DNA of 64,000 nucleotides, from the NCBI GenBank assembly GCA_965215355.1, contig CBDCDJ010000007.1:2294001-2358000 (forward strand), in the 5' to 3' direction. Under the pieces are notes generated by a model. That model worked only from the letters and a program-made list of their open reading frames with translations, searched no databases and was not told the DNA's origin. This DNA comes from CBDCDJ01 sp965215355. GTDB lineage: Bacteria; Deinococcota; Deinococci; Deinococcales; Trueperaceae. The position numbers and the translations under genes are program-made. Position 1 is the stretch's first letter, and every line of letters begins with the position of its first letter. Of this stretch, positions 25,361-33,251 are shown in pieces.

Positions 25361-25462
25361 CCACGGTGAGGCGAGAGCAACTTCACCGTGGAGCGAGTTT
25401 CACGAGCTTACTAGTAGCATCAGTAACTTCGAGCTTACTGGTAGCATCAGTAAGCTCGAAGT
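25361..25462. terminator. Two stem-loops between convergent genes
   Basis: CCACGGTGA (25361-25369) pairs with TCACCGTGG (25383-25391), and a perfect 14-base arm at 25426-25439 pairs with 25449-25462 around a 9-base loop. The second hairpin's GAGCTTACTxGTAGCATCAGTAA motif also occurs as a direct repeat just upstream (from about 25404). The location between converging genes suggests bidirectional termination, although neither stem has a clear T-run. Confidence 0.5.
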
Positions 25463-25541
25463 GCCGAGCACAAGCGTACGGCTAACCCGACGAAGCATCC
25501 TGCAAAGCCACTGCGGATGAATCTAACCTCAGTTACGGCGC

Positions 25542-26477
25542 TTACCGTGTGATAAGGGCTTCGTACAAAGCGCCGTCATTTTTGTTGTGGTCCGAGTCGT
25601 TGTCGGTTTTCCTGTCGGCGAAGTAAAACGAAACGAGGGCCGGGTCGGCTGAGGACGGACCGACAACGAGCCCAGCAGCCCTCATCGGCAACGGGCTGAA
25701 CGACTCGATACTGAACGTTTTCACAAACACCCCGTCGGTCGTGTATTCGAAGATGGCCTCGTCAACGGCCGACAGAACGAACAAGTGCCCGCTCACCGGG
25801 TCAAAGGCGATACCCTCGGGGTCACTGGGGACACCGGTTGCGGACCCCGCGGTGTCAGCGAGGTTGAAGTACGGCCCTTCGCCCACACCGGTCGGCCCGT
25901 AATGGTACAGCTGAAGCCCGTGGCCTACGCCGCTGATGACGTAGAGCGTGCCGGCGTCGTCACAGGTTATGTCCTCAGGGTCGAAGTCGGGCACGCCGGT
26001 GGTCTCAGTCCAATCGACGGCAACGAAGCTATCCCCGTCGAGGCGGTAGCGGTAAACCACGTTGCGGTTGTCGTTGGTGATGTAGAACTGTCCGCCACAA
26101 AAGGCGATGCCGGTCGGCTCGGTGTTCTTGGGCTCGCCGGCGCTGGGGAGGGTGAGGTCCCAGCTACGGTAGAGGGTGCTGCCGTCGAGGGAGACTTCGA
26201 ACAGGTTGGCACCGACGCGACCAAAGACGGGCTCCTCGTCGACCTCGGAGTCGACCAGGAACAGGTGCCCGGAGGGGGGATGAAAGGCGACGCCGGCGGG
26301 GTCCGGGCTGGGCACGGGAAGCGCCTCGCCGCTCGCGTCGAAGCCGGTGGCCGTGTGGGCAACCTGTTGGATGGCGGAGACGCGGCCCGTGGGCTGGGGC
26401 GTCACCCAAGCCCGCCCCAGCAGCAGGACGATCAAGAACCCGAGACCCAAGCCGAGCAGTACCGCACCGCGCTTCAA
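25542..26477 (-). CDS. Membrane-anchored beta-propeller protein
   Basis: A 311-residue protein with an N-terminal anchor or uncleaved signal (VLLGLGLGFLIVLLLG, about 5-21) and a periplasmic or surface beta-propeller resembling NHL/SdiA-regulated/SMP-30-like repeats: GVAFHPPSGHLFLVDSEVDE, GIAFCGGQFYITNDN, DITCDDAGTLYVISGVG, GIAFDPVSGHLFVLS, and the closing DNDSDHNKNDGALYEA. The start is TTG at 26477, overlapping the deacetylase stop as TTGA. The central part is almost identical at DNA level to the lipoprotein gene at 28725. A binding or enzymatic (lactonase/esterase-like) role is possible; no catalytic residues can be named. Confidence 0.82.
   Translation of the reverse strand: MKRGAVLLGLGLGFLIVLLLGRAWVTPQPTGRVSAIQQVAHTATGFDASGEALPVPSPDPAGVAFHPPSGHLFLVDSEVDEEPVFGRVGANLFEVSLDGSTLYRSWDLTLPSAGEPKNTEPTGIAFCGGQFYITNDNRNVVYRYRLDGDSFVAVDWTETTGVPDFDPEDITCDDAGTLYVISGVGHGLQLYHYGPTGVGEGPYFNLADTAGSATGVPSDPEGIAFDPVSGHLFVLSAVDEAIFEYTTDGVFVKTFSIESFSPLPMRAAGLVVGPSSADPALVSFYFADRKTDNDSDHNKNDGALYEALITR
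26032..26362. repeat. 331-base near-identical segment shared by two propeller genes, copy 1
   Basis: Matches 29224-29554 in the same orientation, 3192 bases away, with only about five mismatches noticed. It codes for the first propeller blades. Such identity contrasts with the divergence of the flanking parts of the two genes, which fits gene conversion or a recent partial duplication. Confidence 0.85.
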
Positions 26478-27289
26478 GACGACGTAAGCAACCCACCAAC
26501 CGGCTCGAAAGGAAAGCTCGCTAGCAGGTCCTCTAAGCGCCGCTTCGTCGCCCCGAGGTTGTGGTAATGGCGGAAGCGGTAGGACCTGGGAAGCCCCGTG
26601 ACCCGCGGCTGCCCGGGGTCTATCTCCCAGGGGTGGAGGTAAAAGTTGTAGACGCCGCGGCGCGCGATCAGCCGCGCGCCCGCCTTAAAGAGTGGGTAGG
26701 GGTACAACCTGAAGTAGCCGCCGCCCGCCCAGGGAACGTTCCTACCGGCAAGAGGTAAGTAAGAAAGGGGTATTTCAAGCAAGCCGTTAGGCAGCTCAAA
26801 GGTAGGTCCGGGCTGGGCCGACGACAGCTTGCCGTAACGGTCATGGTTAGACGAGAAGAGGCTCGAGTCGTACGCCAAGCCGAGGTCCGCTAAAACGTCG
26901 GTCGCCCAGTCGGTGATGGAGAAGCTGGGCGCGCGGTAACCCAGAACCGGAGCACCCGTCAGGTCTTCGAGATGCCTTTTGGAACGGAGTACGTCTTCGC
27001 GGAAAGCCTCGCGAGACATCGTGTAAACGAGTTCGTGGCTGTAGCCGTGACTGGCTATCTCGTGTCCTCCAGCGGCGATGAGACGCACCAGCCCCGGCAT
27101 TTCTTCCGCCACCCAACCCAGGATAAAGAAGGTGGCTTGGGTGTCCGAGCGCTCCAGAGCCTGTAGCAGCCAGTCGATGTTCTGCTCTACGCGCCGCTCC
27201 CGTGTCGACCAGCTGTCACGACTGACGCTACCCTTAAGGTTCTCGACATGAAACCAGTCCTCGACGTCGATGCCTAGCAAGAACCTCAT
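26474..27289 (-). CDS. Polysaccharide deacetylase (NodB fold, XrtA-locus type)
   Basis: A 271-residue carbohydrate esterase family 4 deacetylase. The N-terminal FLLGIDVEDWFHVENL carries the first catalytic/metal aspartates, HEIASHGYSHELVY holds the metal histidines, and GYRAPSFSITDWATDVLADLG is motif 3. The C-terminal extension with NFYLHPWEIDPGQPR matches the DUF3473 tail of deacetylases found in exosortase (XrtA/PEP-CTERM) polysaccharide loci. No signal peptide is visible. No exosortase gene is in the window. It probably removes acetyl groups from the locus polysaccharide, altering charge or adhesion. It lies 7 bases after the LRR gene and overlaps the propeller gene, so all are in one operon. 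Confidence 0.88.
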   Translation of the reverse strand: MRFLLGIDVEDWFHVENLKGSVSRDSWSTRERRVEQNIDWLLQALERSDTQATFFILGWVAEEMPGLVRLIAAGGHEIASHGYSHELVYTMSREAFREDVLRSKRHLEDLTGAPVLGYRAPSFSITDWATDVLADLGLAYDSSLFSSNHDRYGKLSSAQPGPTFELPNGLLEIPLSYLPLAGRNVPWAGGGYFRLYPYPLFKAGARLIARRGVYNFYLHPWEIDPGQPRVTGLPRSYRFRHYHNLGATKRRLEDLLASFPFEPVGGLLTSS

Positions 27290-27296
27290 GGACGCC

Positions 27297-28646
27297 TTAC
27301 CCGCTGCACTTGTCCTGGGGATTGTAGCTCACGGCAGCACCGGCGGCCAGCAAACTTGCCAGGTCGCTCACGTCCTCGTCTTCGTTTAAGCAGTTGTGCT
27401 CGATCTGCAGGATACTAAGAGCGGTCAGGTCGGTGAGAGAGGACACCTCGGCCACTTTGTTCTTCTGCAAATTCAACTCCCGCAGACGGCCGAGGCCGGA
27501 CAGGGGTAGCACGTCCTCTATCTCGTTTCTGTCGAGTTCCAGAACCGTCAGGTTGCTCAACCGTGCCAGCGGCCGCAGGTCGGCGATGTTATTTTTTGAA
27601 AGGGAGAGCCGCTCGAGGCGGTGCAACTCACCCAGACCTGTGAGGTCGGCGAGGATGTTCTTGCTCAGGTCCAGCTCGGTGAGCTCGAGGCTCGCAAGGC
27701 CGGCGAGTTCAGCCAGCGGGGTGAGGTCGCTGATCCGGTTGCCGTCCAGCCGCAGCTCGGTGAGCTGCGGAAGGCGCGCGAGCGGGCGAATGTCCGAGAT
27801 CAGGTTGTCGTCCAGCCGCAGCTCGGTGAGCGTGTCGAGCTTGGTGAGGCTGCTCAAGTCGCTCAGCAGGTTATTATTGAGCCGCAGTTCCTCGAGACCG
27901 CTCAGCTCGGCCAAGGGTGCCAGCGCGGCATCGGTCAAGTCGTTGTCACCGAGCCGGACTTCCTTGAGGGCGCTCAAGCCAACCAAAGGCGTAAGGTCGC
28001 CGATCCGGTTTTTGTCAAGCCGCAAGGTCTCGAGGCTGCTCAGCCCGGCCAAAGGGCGGATGTCGGTGATGTCGTTGCCGCGCAGATGCAGCTCGGTTAA
28101 ACCGGTCAGCTCAGACAAAAAATTGAGGTTGCTGAGCCGGTTGTCGCTCAGCTGCAGCTGCTGCAGTTGCTGCAGCTTGGCCAGGGGTCTGAGCGAACTG
28201 ACCTGGTTGCCGTCAAGCCGCAACTCCCTGAGGGCGCTCAAACCCTCTAAGGGCGCAAGGTCGCTGATTTCATTGTTCTCCAGCGCCAACTCCTCAAGAC
28301 GCTCAAGGGCTGCAAGGGGTCCTAAATCTCTTACGTCGCCATCGTTGACAACCAGCTTGGTCAAGTTGACGGCGTGCTGCAAGCCGTCCAGAGTCAGCAC
28401 CTCTCCCTCCGCACTGACGACCTCGAGCTGCTCGAGAGCTTGTAGGTCTGCGCAGGTAAGGTGGCCGACCGGCTTGCCTAGGGCGGTGCGCAGGGCGACT
28501 CTAAGGACGGGGTCGGGCAGGGTGACCGTCTCTTCTGAGTTACGGCACACGGCGTAGGACACAGCCGACGGCGTGGAAAGAAGCGTGGTGCAAAAGCCGA
28601 GGAGGGCGATCAAGACACCCCACCAAACTCTCTCCATAGAGTACAC
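27297..28646 (-). CDS. Secreted leucine-rich repeat protein (internalin-A-like)
   Basis: A 449-residue exported protein with a signal peptide (about 1-33, ending PSAVSYAV). After a short cap (VTLPDPVLRVALRTALGKP, as in internalin-type proteins) come about fifteen 22-residue LRRs of the SDS22/internalin class, for example L-x-x-L-x-x-L-x-L-x-x-N-x-I-S-D-L-x-P-L. One repeat carries a small insertion (ASLELTELDLSKNI). No C-terminal anchor is visible. These arrays bind proteins or glycans, so it may tether the polysaccharide or partner propeller proteins at the surface. A GGGGAAGG site precedes the start; ATG 28646 or 28637 can serve. Upstream, a CTAAAAG/CTTTTAG inverted repeat lies around 28654-28679. 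Confidence 0.9.
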   Translation of the reverse strand: MYSMERVWWGVLIALLGFCTTLLSTPSAVSYAVCRNSEETVTLPDPVLRVALRTALGKPVGHLTCADLQALEQLEVVSAEGEVLTLDGLQHAVNLTKLVVNDGDVRDLGPLAALERLEELALENNEISDLAPLEGLSALRELRLDGNQVSSLRPLAKLQQLQQLQLSDNRLSNLNFLSELTGLTELHLRGNDITDIRPLAGLSSLETLRLDKNRIGDLTPLVGLSALKEVRLGDNDLTDAALAPLAELSGLEELRLNNNLLSDLSSLTKLDTLTELRLDDNLISDIRPLARLPQLTELRLDGNRISDLTPLAELAGLASLELTELDLSKNILADLTGLGELHRLERLSLSKNNIADLRPLARLSNLTVLELDRNEIEDVLPLSGLGRLRELNLQKNKVAEVSSLTDLTALSILQIEHNCLNEDEDVSDLASLLAAGAAVSYNPQDKCSG

Positions 28647-28724
28647 ACCTTCCCCTAAAAGCGTTTATGACACTTTTAGAGTTTAGCACAGCCCCACCCG
28701 CCAGGCCCGTCACGCCGGCTTGGT

Positions 28725-29648
28725 TCAGTCCCTGCGGTCGATGCTCAGCTCGTAGAGGGCGCCGCTGAACTCGTCGGGGTGCATGCCGTTGTCGCGGCCC
28801 CCATCCGCTAGGTAAAAGGCGTCCACACCGGCCGACCCGTCGGAAGTAGGCCCAAAGCTGAGACCCTGGGGCGCAATGGCGTGTGGGCTAAGGGTACTGA
28901 TGGAATAGCGGCGCACAAAGCGCCCCGAGGTTTCGTACTCGAAGACGGCGTCGTCAGGGTCCGACAGTACAAACAGGCGCCGACTGACGGGGTCAAAGGC
29001 GATGCCCTCGGGGTCGCTGGGCACGCCGGCTGGGTCCTCAGCGGTCTCAAACAGGTCCAGAACCCCCTCCAGGACGAGGGTGTCGCTGCCGACCTGGTAC
29101 ACCACGATGTTTAGGTCAGCGCCGCCCACGACGTAAAGCCGCCCGGTGGCGTCGTCGCAGGTAATGCCCTCAGGGTCTGACGTGAAAGGCTGCGTCGACA
29201 TGGTGCCCAAGGCAACGAACCTGTCCCCGTCGAGGCGGTAGCGGTAGACCACGTTGCGGTTGTCGTTGGTGATGTAGAACTGTCCGCCACAAAAGGCGAT
29301 GCCGGTCGGCTCGGTGTTCTTGGGCTCGCCGGCGCTGGGGAGGGTGAGGTCCCAGCTACGGTAGAGGGTGCTGCCGTCGAGGGAGACTTCGAACAGGTTG
29401 GCACCGACGCGGCCAAAGACGGGCCCCTCGTCGACCTCGGAGTCGACCAGGAACAGGTGCCCGGAGGGGGGATGAAAGGCGACGCCGGCGGGGTACGGGC
29501 TGGGCACGGGAAGCGCCTCGCCGCTCGCGTCGAAGCCGGTGGCGGTGTGGGCAAGCTGTGTGGCGACCGCCGGCGGCTCACTGGCGGGCCCGCCGCAGGC
29601 CACAAGCACAAAGAGAAAGAGCAGGCTCCAGCGGTGAGTTGATGTCAT
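28725..29648 (-). CDS. Beta-propeller lipoprotein
   Basis: A 307-residue lipoprotein; the ATG at 29648 gives a compact signal with lipobox LVAC (cysteine near residue 18), whereas longer upstream readings do not. The rest is a beta-propeller with GVAFHPPSGHLFLVDSEVDEG, GITCDDATGRLYVVGG, GIAFDPVSRRLFVLS and the C-terminal DNGMHPDEFSGALYEL, paralogous to the product at 25542 and to the C-terminus of the giant lipoprotein. It is the first gene of a likely four-gene operon (propeller, LRR, deacetylase, propeller), with 78 bases to the LRR gene. A TATCCT -10 box places transcription start at the ATG. Confidence 0.83.
   Translation of the reverse strand: MTSTHRWSLLFLFVLVACGGPASEPPAVATQLAHTATGFDASGEALPVPSPYPAGVAFHPPSGHLFLVDSEVDEGPVFGRVGANLFEVSLDGSTLYRSWDLTLPSAGEPKNTEPTGIAFCGGQFYITNDNRNVVYRYRLDGDRFVALGTMSTQPFTSDPEGITCDDATGRLYVVGGADLNIVVYQVGSDTLVLEGVLDLFETAEDPAGVPSDPEGIAFDPVSRRLFVLSDPDDAVFEYETSGRFVRRYSISTLSPHAIAPQGLSFGPTSDGSAGVDAFYLADGGRDNGMHPDEFSGALYELSIDRRD
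29224..29554. repeat. 331-base near-identical segment shared by two propeller genes, copy 2
   Basis: Partner of 26032-26362. The two copies bracket the LRR and deacetylase genes in direct orientation, so recombination between them would delete both genes and fuse the two propeller genes. Confidence 0.85.
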
Positions 29649-29660
29649 CGTACTAGGATA
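29649..29660 (-). promoter_or_regulatory. Leaderless -10 box of the propeller-LRR-deacetylase operon
   Basis: TATCCT on the minus strand (29660-29655) followed by six bases and then the ATG at 29648, which coincides with the expected +1. No clear -35 was identified. Confidence 0.55.
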
Positions 29661-29828
29661 GCGCCGGAACGCCGCCCGAAGTGTAACGAGTTGCCGCTTC
29701 CGCAGGGCTGACCCGTGACCTGACACGGAAAGATACTACGCTGAATAAACTTGGCAGAGATTTTTGCGCTCCTTTTCAGCCCGTATTTTTTCTGTTCGTT
29801 CCACTCGGAATAATTTTTATACCAGAGT

Positions 29829-29861
29829 GATTTATTGCTGTCATGATGACAGCAATAAATC
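29829..29861. promoter_or_regulatory. Perfect 33-base AT-rich palindrome
   Basis: Two perfect 16-base arms (29829-29844 and 29846-29861) around a single central base, in an AT-rich gap of about 320 bases (29727-30048) between two minus-strand operons. No T-run follows on either strand. Its length, perfection and position, about 180 bases upstream of the propeller operon, suggest a protein-binding operator or a cruciform. The rest of the gap holds the terminator at 29986-30023 and no gene. Confidence 0.55.
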
Positions 29862-29985
29862 TGCGCAGAGCGCATTATCTCAGACAAACTCAGACTGTGA
29901 CACGATAAAATCACGTTGGTATGAGAACTAAACTGGAAAGGGTTACAATTTCTAAAGTTCATCCCGTCGTCAAGATAAAGAAGCC

Positions 29986-30023
29986 AAGGCCCCCTCGTCT
30001 CAACGCTTGCACGAGAGGGCCTT
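29986..30023 (-). terminator. Intrinsic terminator after the co-polymerase/kinase-like genes
   Basis: Arms AAGGCCCcCTCGT (29986-29998) and ACGAGAGGGCCTT (30011-30023) pair around a 12-base loop with one mismatch. Read on the minus strand it lies shortly after the stop at 30049 and is followed by a moderately T-rich stretch (GGCTTCTTTATCTTG). Confidence 0.6.
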
Positions 30024-30048
30024 CCGAAAACAAAAACCTTCAAAACTT

Positions 30049-31551
30049 TTAGTTTGCTTGAAAATGCCTCAGCCCTGTTCGCTTCCGAAGTCCCGGCGAA
30101 GGCGCGAACGCGACCGGCACGACGCCCAGCAGGCGCGTGCCGCCGCGGCGCAGCAGGTCGACGGCCGCGCTCAAACGCGTGCGCCGCGCGGTGCGCGCCT
30201 GAGCTACCAAGACGGTGCCGGTGCAGTGGGCCGCCATGCTGAGGGTATTGGCACCGGACAACAGGGGCGTCGCGGCTACCACGATGACGTCGTAACCGCT
30301 CTTCAGCTCCTCGAGCAGGCTGGGGAACTGCACGCTCAAGGCGTCGGCGTCGGCGGGGTCGGTCCTGAAGCTCGGCACGACGTCAAGCGTGCAGCCGTCC
30401 AGCGCCACACGGGCCGGCTTGGGCACCCGCTCCGGATAACGTAGCTGAGTCGTCAGGGAGCGGCCGGCGAAGGCCTGGTCGCCGTAGGCCTCGTCGAGCG
30501 ACGGCGCGCTCAGGTTGGCGTCGACAAGCAGCGTGCGGCGGCGGTTCCGGGCGAAACTCTCTGCCAGGCTCACTGCGACTCGGGCGGCGCTCTCGTCTTG
30601 CTCGACGCTCGTGATGAGCAGCACCGCCGGGGACGCGGACGCCACGACCTGAGCGAGGTTGGCGCGCAGGAAGTTGGTGGCCTCAGGGGGCAGCCGCAGG
30701 CCGCGTCCGGGCTGTGGAAACTCAGCGAGAACGGGCTGGCCGACAAGTTCGCCCAGTTCGGCACCGTTGCGCAACCGGTCGCTGGTCAGCTCGCGGGCGG
30801 CGCTCAGCCCGTAGCCGGCGGCTGCACCGAGCAAGAAAGCGAGGGCGGCGCTGAACTTGGGACTCGACATGGGGCTGGAGGGCACCGACGCCGCCTGGAT
30901 AATCTGCAAAAGTCCCTCCGGAGCGGCGCTCATGGCCTGGGCGTAGGTCAGCTGCATCTGCTGCTCCGCGAGAGTGAAGATACGGCTGTCGACCTCGCTT
31001 CGCCTGTCCGCAGCAGACGCGAGCTGGAAGCTCATCATGAGGACACTCTCGCGCAGGGCGTCGGTGTAGGCCTCGAGAAGGTCCGCGGCCTGGGCCCGGT
31101 CCCAGGCCAGCAGGGCACCCGAGAGGGCGTTGGCGGTGTAGGCCGCGACCTGCGCGTCCGGACCGGTCACTTCGATGTGGATGAGGCTGGAAACGCGCAT
31201 CTCTTCGGTGCGCACCACCATCTTCGAGCGCACGCTCTCGATAGCCTCGGGGCTGGGATTAGCGTACCCCAGCCAGGAGTCGAGCGCGTTCACGATGATG
31301 GTGTCGCTGAGCGCGGCCGCGCGGTAGATGTTGGGGTCTAGCGAGGGAGCGAGGGCTTCCCCGACGGTGCTGGCTTTTGACTTGGGCAGCGTCGCCGCCA
31401 GCGTGGCCCGGGCGCGGTAGTCCGGGGCGCGGTTCAGCTCGAGCCAGTAGACGCCGCCGGCGGCGCACACGGCGAAAAGAAGCGCGATGAAAAGGCCGCG
31501 CTTGACGAACTGGAGGAGGTCGTGCAGACTCAGGTAAATGTCTTGGCTCAT
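30049..31551 (-). CDS. Wzz/BY-kinase-like co-polymerase with degenerate ATPase domain
   Basis: A 500-residue inner-membrane protein of the polysaccharide co-polymerase plus bacterial tyrosine kinase (Wzc-like) type: N-terminal membrane span (about 18-36), periplasmic Wzz part, second span (about 235-252), and cytoplasmic CpsD-like domain. The ATP site is ruined: where a P-loop GxGKS/T is expected it reads TSVEQDES (314-321). Walker A' is altered to VDANLSAP (343-350), and Walker B reads DVIVVAATP (421-429) without its aspartate. There is no tyrosine-rich tail; it ends RTGLRHFQAN. It probably still sets chain length but not by autophosphorylation. It lies 28 bases after a paralogue that is also altered. 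The ATG at 31551 fits. Confidence 0.83.
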   Translation of the reverse strand: MSQDIYLSLHDLLQFVKRGLFIALLFAVCAAGGVYWLELNRAPDYRARATLAATLPKSKASTVGEALAPSLDPNIYRAAALSDTIIVNALDSWLGYANPSPEAIESVRSKMVVRTEEMRVSSLIHIEVTGPDAQVAAYTANALSGALLAWDRAQAADLLEAYTDALRESVLMMSFQLASAADRRSEVDSRIFTLAEQQMQLTYAQAMSAAPEGLLQIIQAASVPSSPMSSPKFSAALAFLLGAAAGYGLSAARELTSDRLRNGAELGELVGQPVLAEFPQPGRGLRLPPEATNFLRANLAQVVASASPAVLLITSVEQDESAARVAVSLAESFARNRRRTLLVDANLSAPSLDEAYGDQAFAGRSLTTQLRYPERVPKPARVALDGCTLDVVPSFRTDPADADALSVQFPSLLEELKSGYDVIVVAATPLLSGANTLSMAAHCTGTVLVAQARTARRTRLSAAVDLLRRGGTRLLGVVPVAFAPSPGLRKRTGLRHFQAN

Positions 31552-31579
31552 GCCCGTCCTGGAGCACGGTCGACGGCGC

Positions 31580-33130
31580 TCACGGCGACAGCTGCTCTTT
31601 CACGGCCTTGCCCGCGCCCGGGCCGCGCCCGCCGCGGCGGGCCCAAGCGCCGCTGGCGACGTTGGTCGCCACAACGCCAAAGACGGGCACGTTGACGCGC
31701 CGGAACGCGTCTACGGCGGCGCGCGTGCTTTCCCAACGCGAATGACCCAGCCGGGTAACGAGCACAGTACCCGTACACAGGGGCGCGATGCTGAGCGCGT
31801 CCGCAACCTCTAGGACGGGCGCAACATTCACAACGATGACTTCGTAGTCCCGGGCCCAGACCTCAAGGCAGGTAGCAAAGCCGCGACCGAGCAGTTCAGC
31901 GGTATGTGGACCGGCCTCAAAGGTGGGAATGAGATGGAGCGTTTCGCTGGGTCCCAGGGTTACCTCGGTGGCGCGGCGCTCGTCTTGGGGATTTTCTAGA
32001 TAGTCAATCAGCGAGGCTTGTTGCTGACCGGTTATGTCGTAGACATCCGCAAGGCCGGGGCGGCGCAGGTCAGCGTCAACCAGCAGGGTCCGGCTACGGT
32101 TGCGGACGAAACTTTCGGCCAGACGGGCGGCGACACCGGGCTTGCCCTCCCCAGCCCGCGCGCTGGACACAAGGATAATTTTCGGATGGGCACTTGCTGC
32201 GGAGGAGAGCAGGCTGGTCCGCAGGTAGCTAGCGGACTCCTGGTGAAGGCGGCTGGCGTTTCTGGAGCGCCGGGGGAAAGCAGCGATGACCGGGAGGCCG
32301 GCCGCCTGCGCAACGTCGTCAGGGGTGCGCAGGCGGGTGTCGAAGGACTTGCCGAGCAGCTGTGCCCCGTAGGCGAGCAGCAGGCCCAGCGCCAAGCCGG
32401 CAGCGGCGCTGGGCAGAGGCCGCGGGAAGTAAGGTGCGCGAGGCGGAACGGCGGGCTGCAGTAACTCCAAGGAGCCGACTGCGGAGGTCGCGAGGGCCTG
32501 GGCTGAGGTGAGCTGGGTTATGCGCTGCGCCCTCAGCGCCGTCATGCCGTCATACTCCTCGCGGGCAGTGTCGTCAGGTGCCTGACTCAAGAGTCTGAGC
32601 TGGGCGTTGAAGGCCTCGATTTCGCTCTCGAGGGTGGCTATGACCTTGGCCCAGCTGCGCCCGGCGCGGTTGGCGTCCCAGGCGATGAGAGACTCGGCCA
32701 CGGCATTTGCGCCGAGCGCTGCGGTCTCCGGGGTCGCAGCGCTAAAGACGATGGTCAGCAAGCTCGAGGTCTTAGCCTCGGTTGACGCCACATCGTATTG
32801 ACCGCGGAGGCGGTCGAGCTCGGCCTGGGAGGCACTTTCACTGCCCGTCGTGGCCGCCGCGGCGGCCACGACGGCGTCACTGTAAGCCGCGACTTCATAG
32901 ATCGGGACGTCGAGCGTAGAGGTCGCCCGCAAGCCGAAGGGCTGCAGTCCCGCAGCCGCGTCGGCGGCAAAGACCGTGGCCTCGGCGTGGTAGCGCGGCG
33001 GCAGCCGTGAGGTAAGAAAATAAACCCCCGCGGCAAGCGAAATACCCACCAACAGGGCCAGCGGGAGCCCGCCCCATAAAAACCTTAAGGTGTTACTCAG
33101 CGGTGCATCGTGAGTCGGCTGCTGGGCCAT
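31580..33130 (-). CDS. Wzz/BY-kinase-like co-polymerase with altered P-loop
   Basis: A 516-residue paralogue of the downstream protein: membrane span about 20-40, periplasmic Wzz domain, second span about 240-260, then a CpsD-like cytoplasmic domain. Its Walker A reads AGEGKP (326-331), with proline in place of the magnesium-binding serine/threonine. Walker A' VDADLRRP (351-358) is intact. Walker B is EVIVVNVAP (430-438), with asparagine where the catalytic aspartate should be. The C-terminal tail (GRGPGAGKAVKEQLSP) has no tyrosines to phosphorylate. It probably regulates polymer length or export as a scaffold. AGGAG precedes the ATG at 33130. It is first in a two-gene operon divergent from the sugar transferase gene. 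Confidence 0.85.
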   Translation of the reverse strand: MAQQPTHDAPLSNTLRFLWGGLPLALLVGISLAAGVYFLTSRLPPRYHAEATVFAADAAAGLQPFGLRATSTLDVPIYEVAAYSDAVVAAAAATTGSESASQAELDRLRGQYDVASTEAKTSSLLTIVFSAATPETAALGANAVAESLIAWDANRAGRSWAKVIATLESEIEAFNAQLRLLSQAPDDTAREEYDGMTALRAQRITQLTSAQALATSAVGSLELLQPAVPPRAPYFPRPLPSAAAGLALGLLLAYGAQLLGKSFDTRLRTPDDVAQAAGLPVIAAFPRRSRNASRLHQESASYLRTSLLSSAASAHPKIILVSSARAGEGKPGVAARLAESFVRNRSRTLLVDADLRRPGLADVYDITGQQQASLIDYLENPQDERRATEVTLGPSETLHLIPTFEAGPHTAELLGRGFATCLEVWARDYEVIVVNVAPVLEVADALSIAPLCTGTVLVTRLGHSRWESTRAAVDAFRRVNVPVFGVVATNVASGAWARRGGRGPGAGKAVKEQLSP

Positions 33131-33251
33131 ACGGAACTCCTGTACATAGCTATCTTATATCCACACGGCTCAAAATGGATAGGTCAAATACACTACCCGA
33201 CCGGCCCCTCAGGCCCAGGTGCATTCGTCACAGAAGGCCGCTGCCAAGACC

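Noticed and set aside
26474..27289. Exosortase (XrtA/PEP-CTERM) system
   Set aside because: The deacetylase resembles XrtA-locus members, but no exosortase gene and no PEP-CTERM-tailed protein was found in the window.
27394..28557. Long plus-strand open frame (387 codons) opposite the LRR gene
   Set aside because: It is the antisense of a repetitive LRR gene; its serine/arginine-rich product mirrors the repeat and has no ribosome site or recognisable domain.
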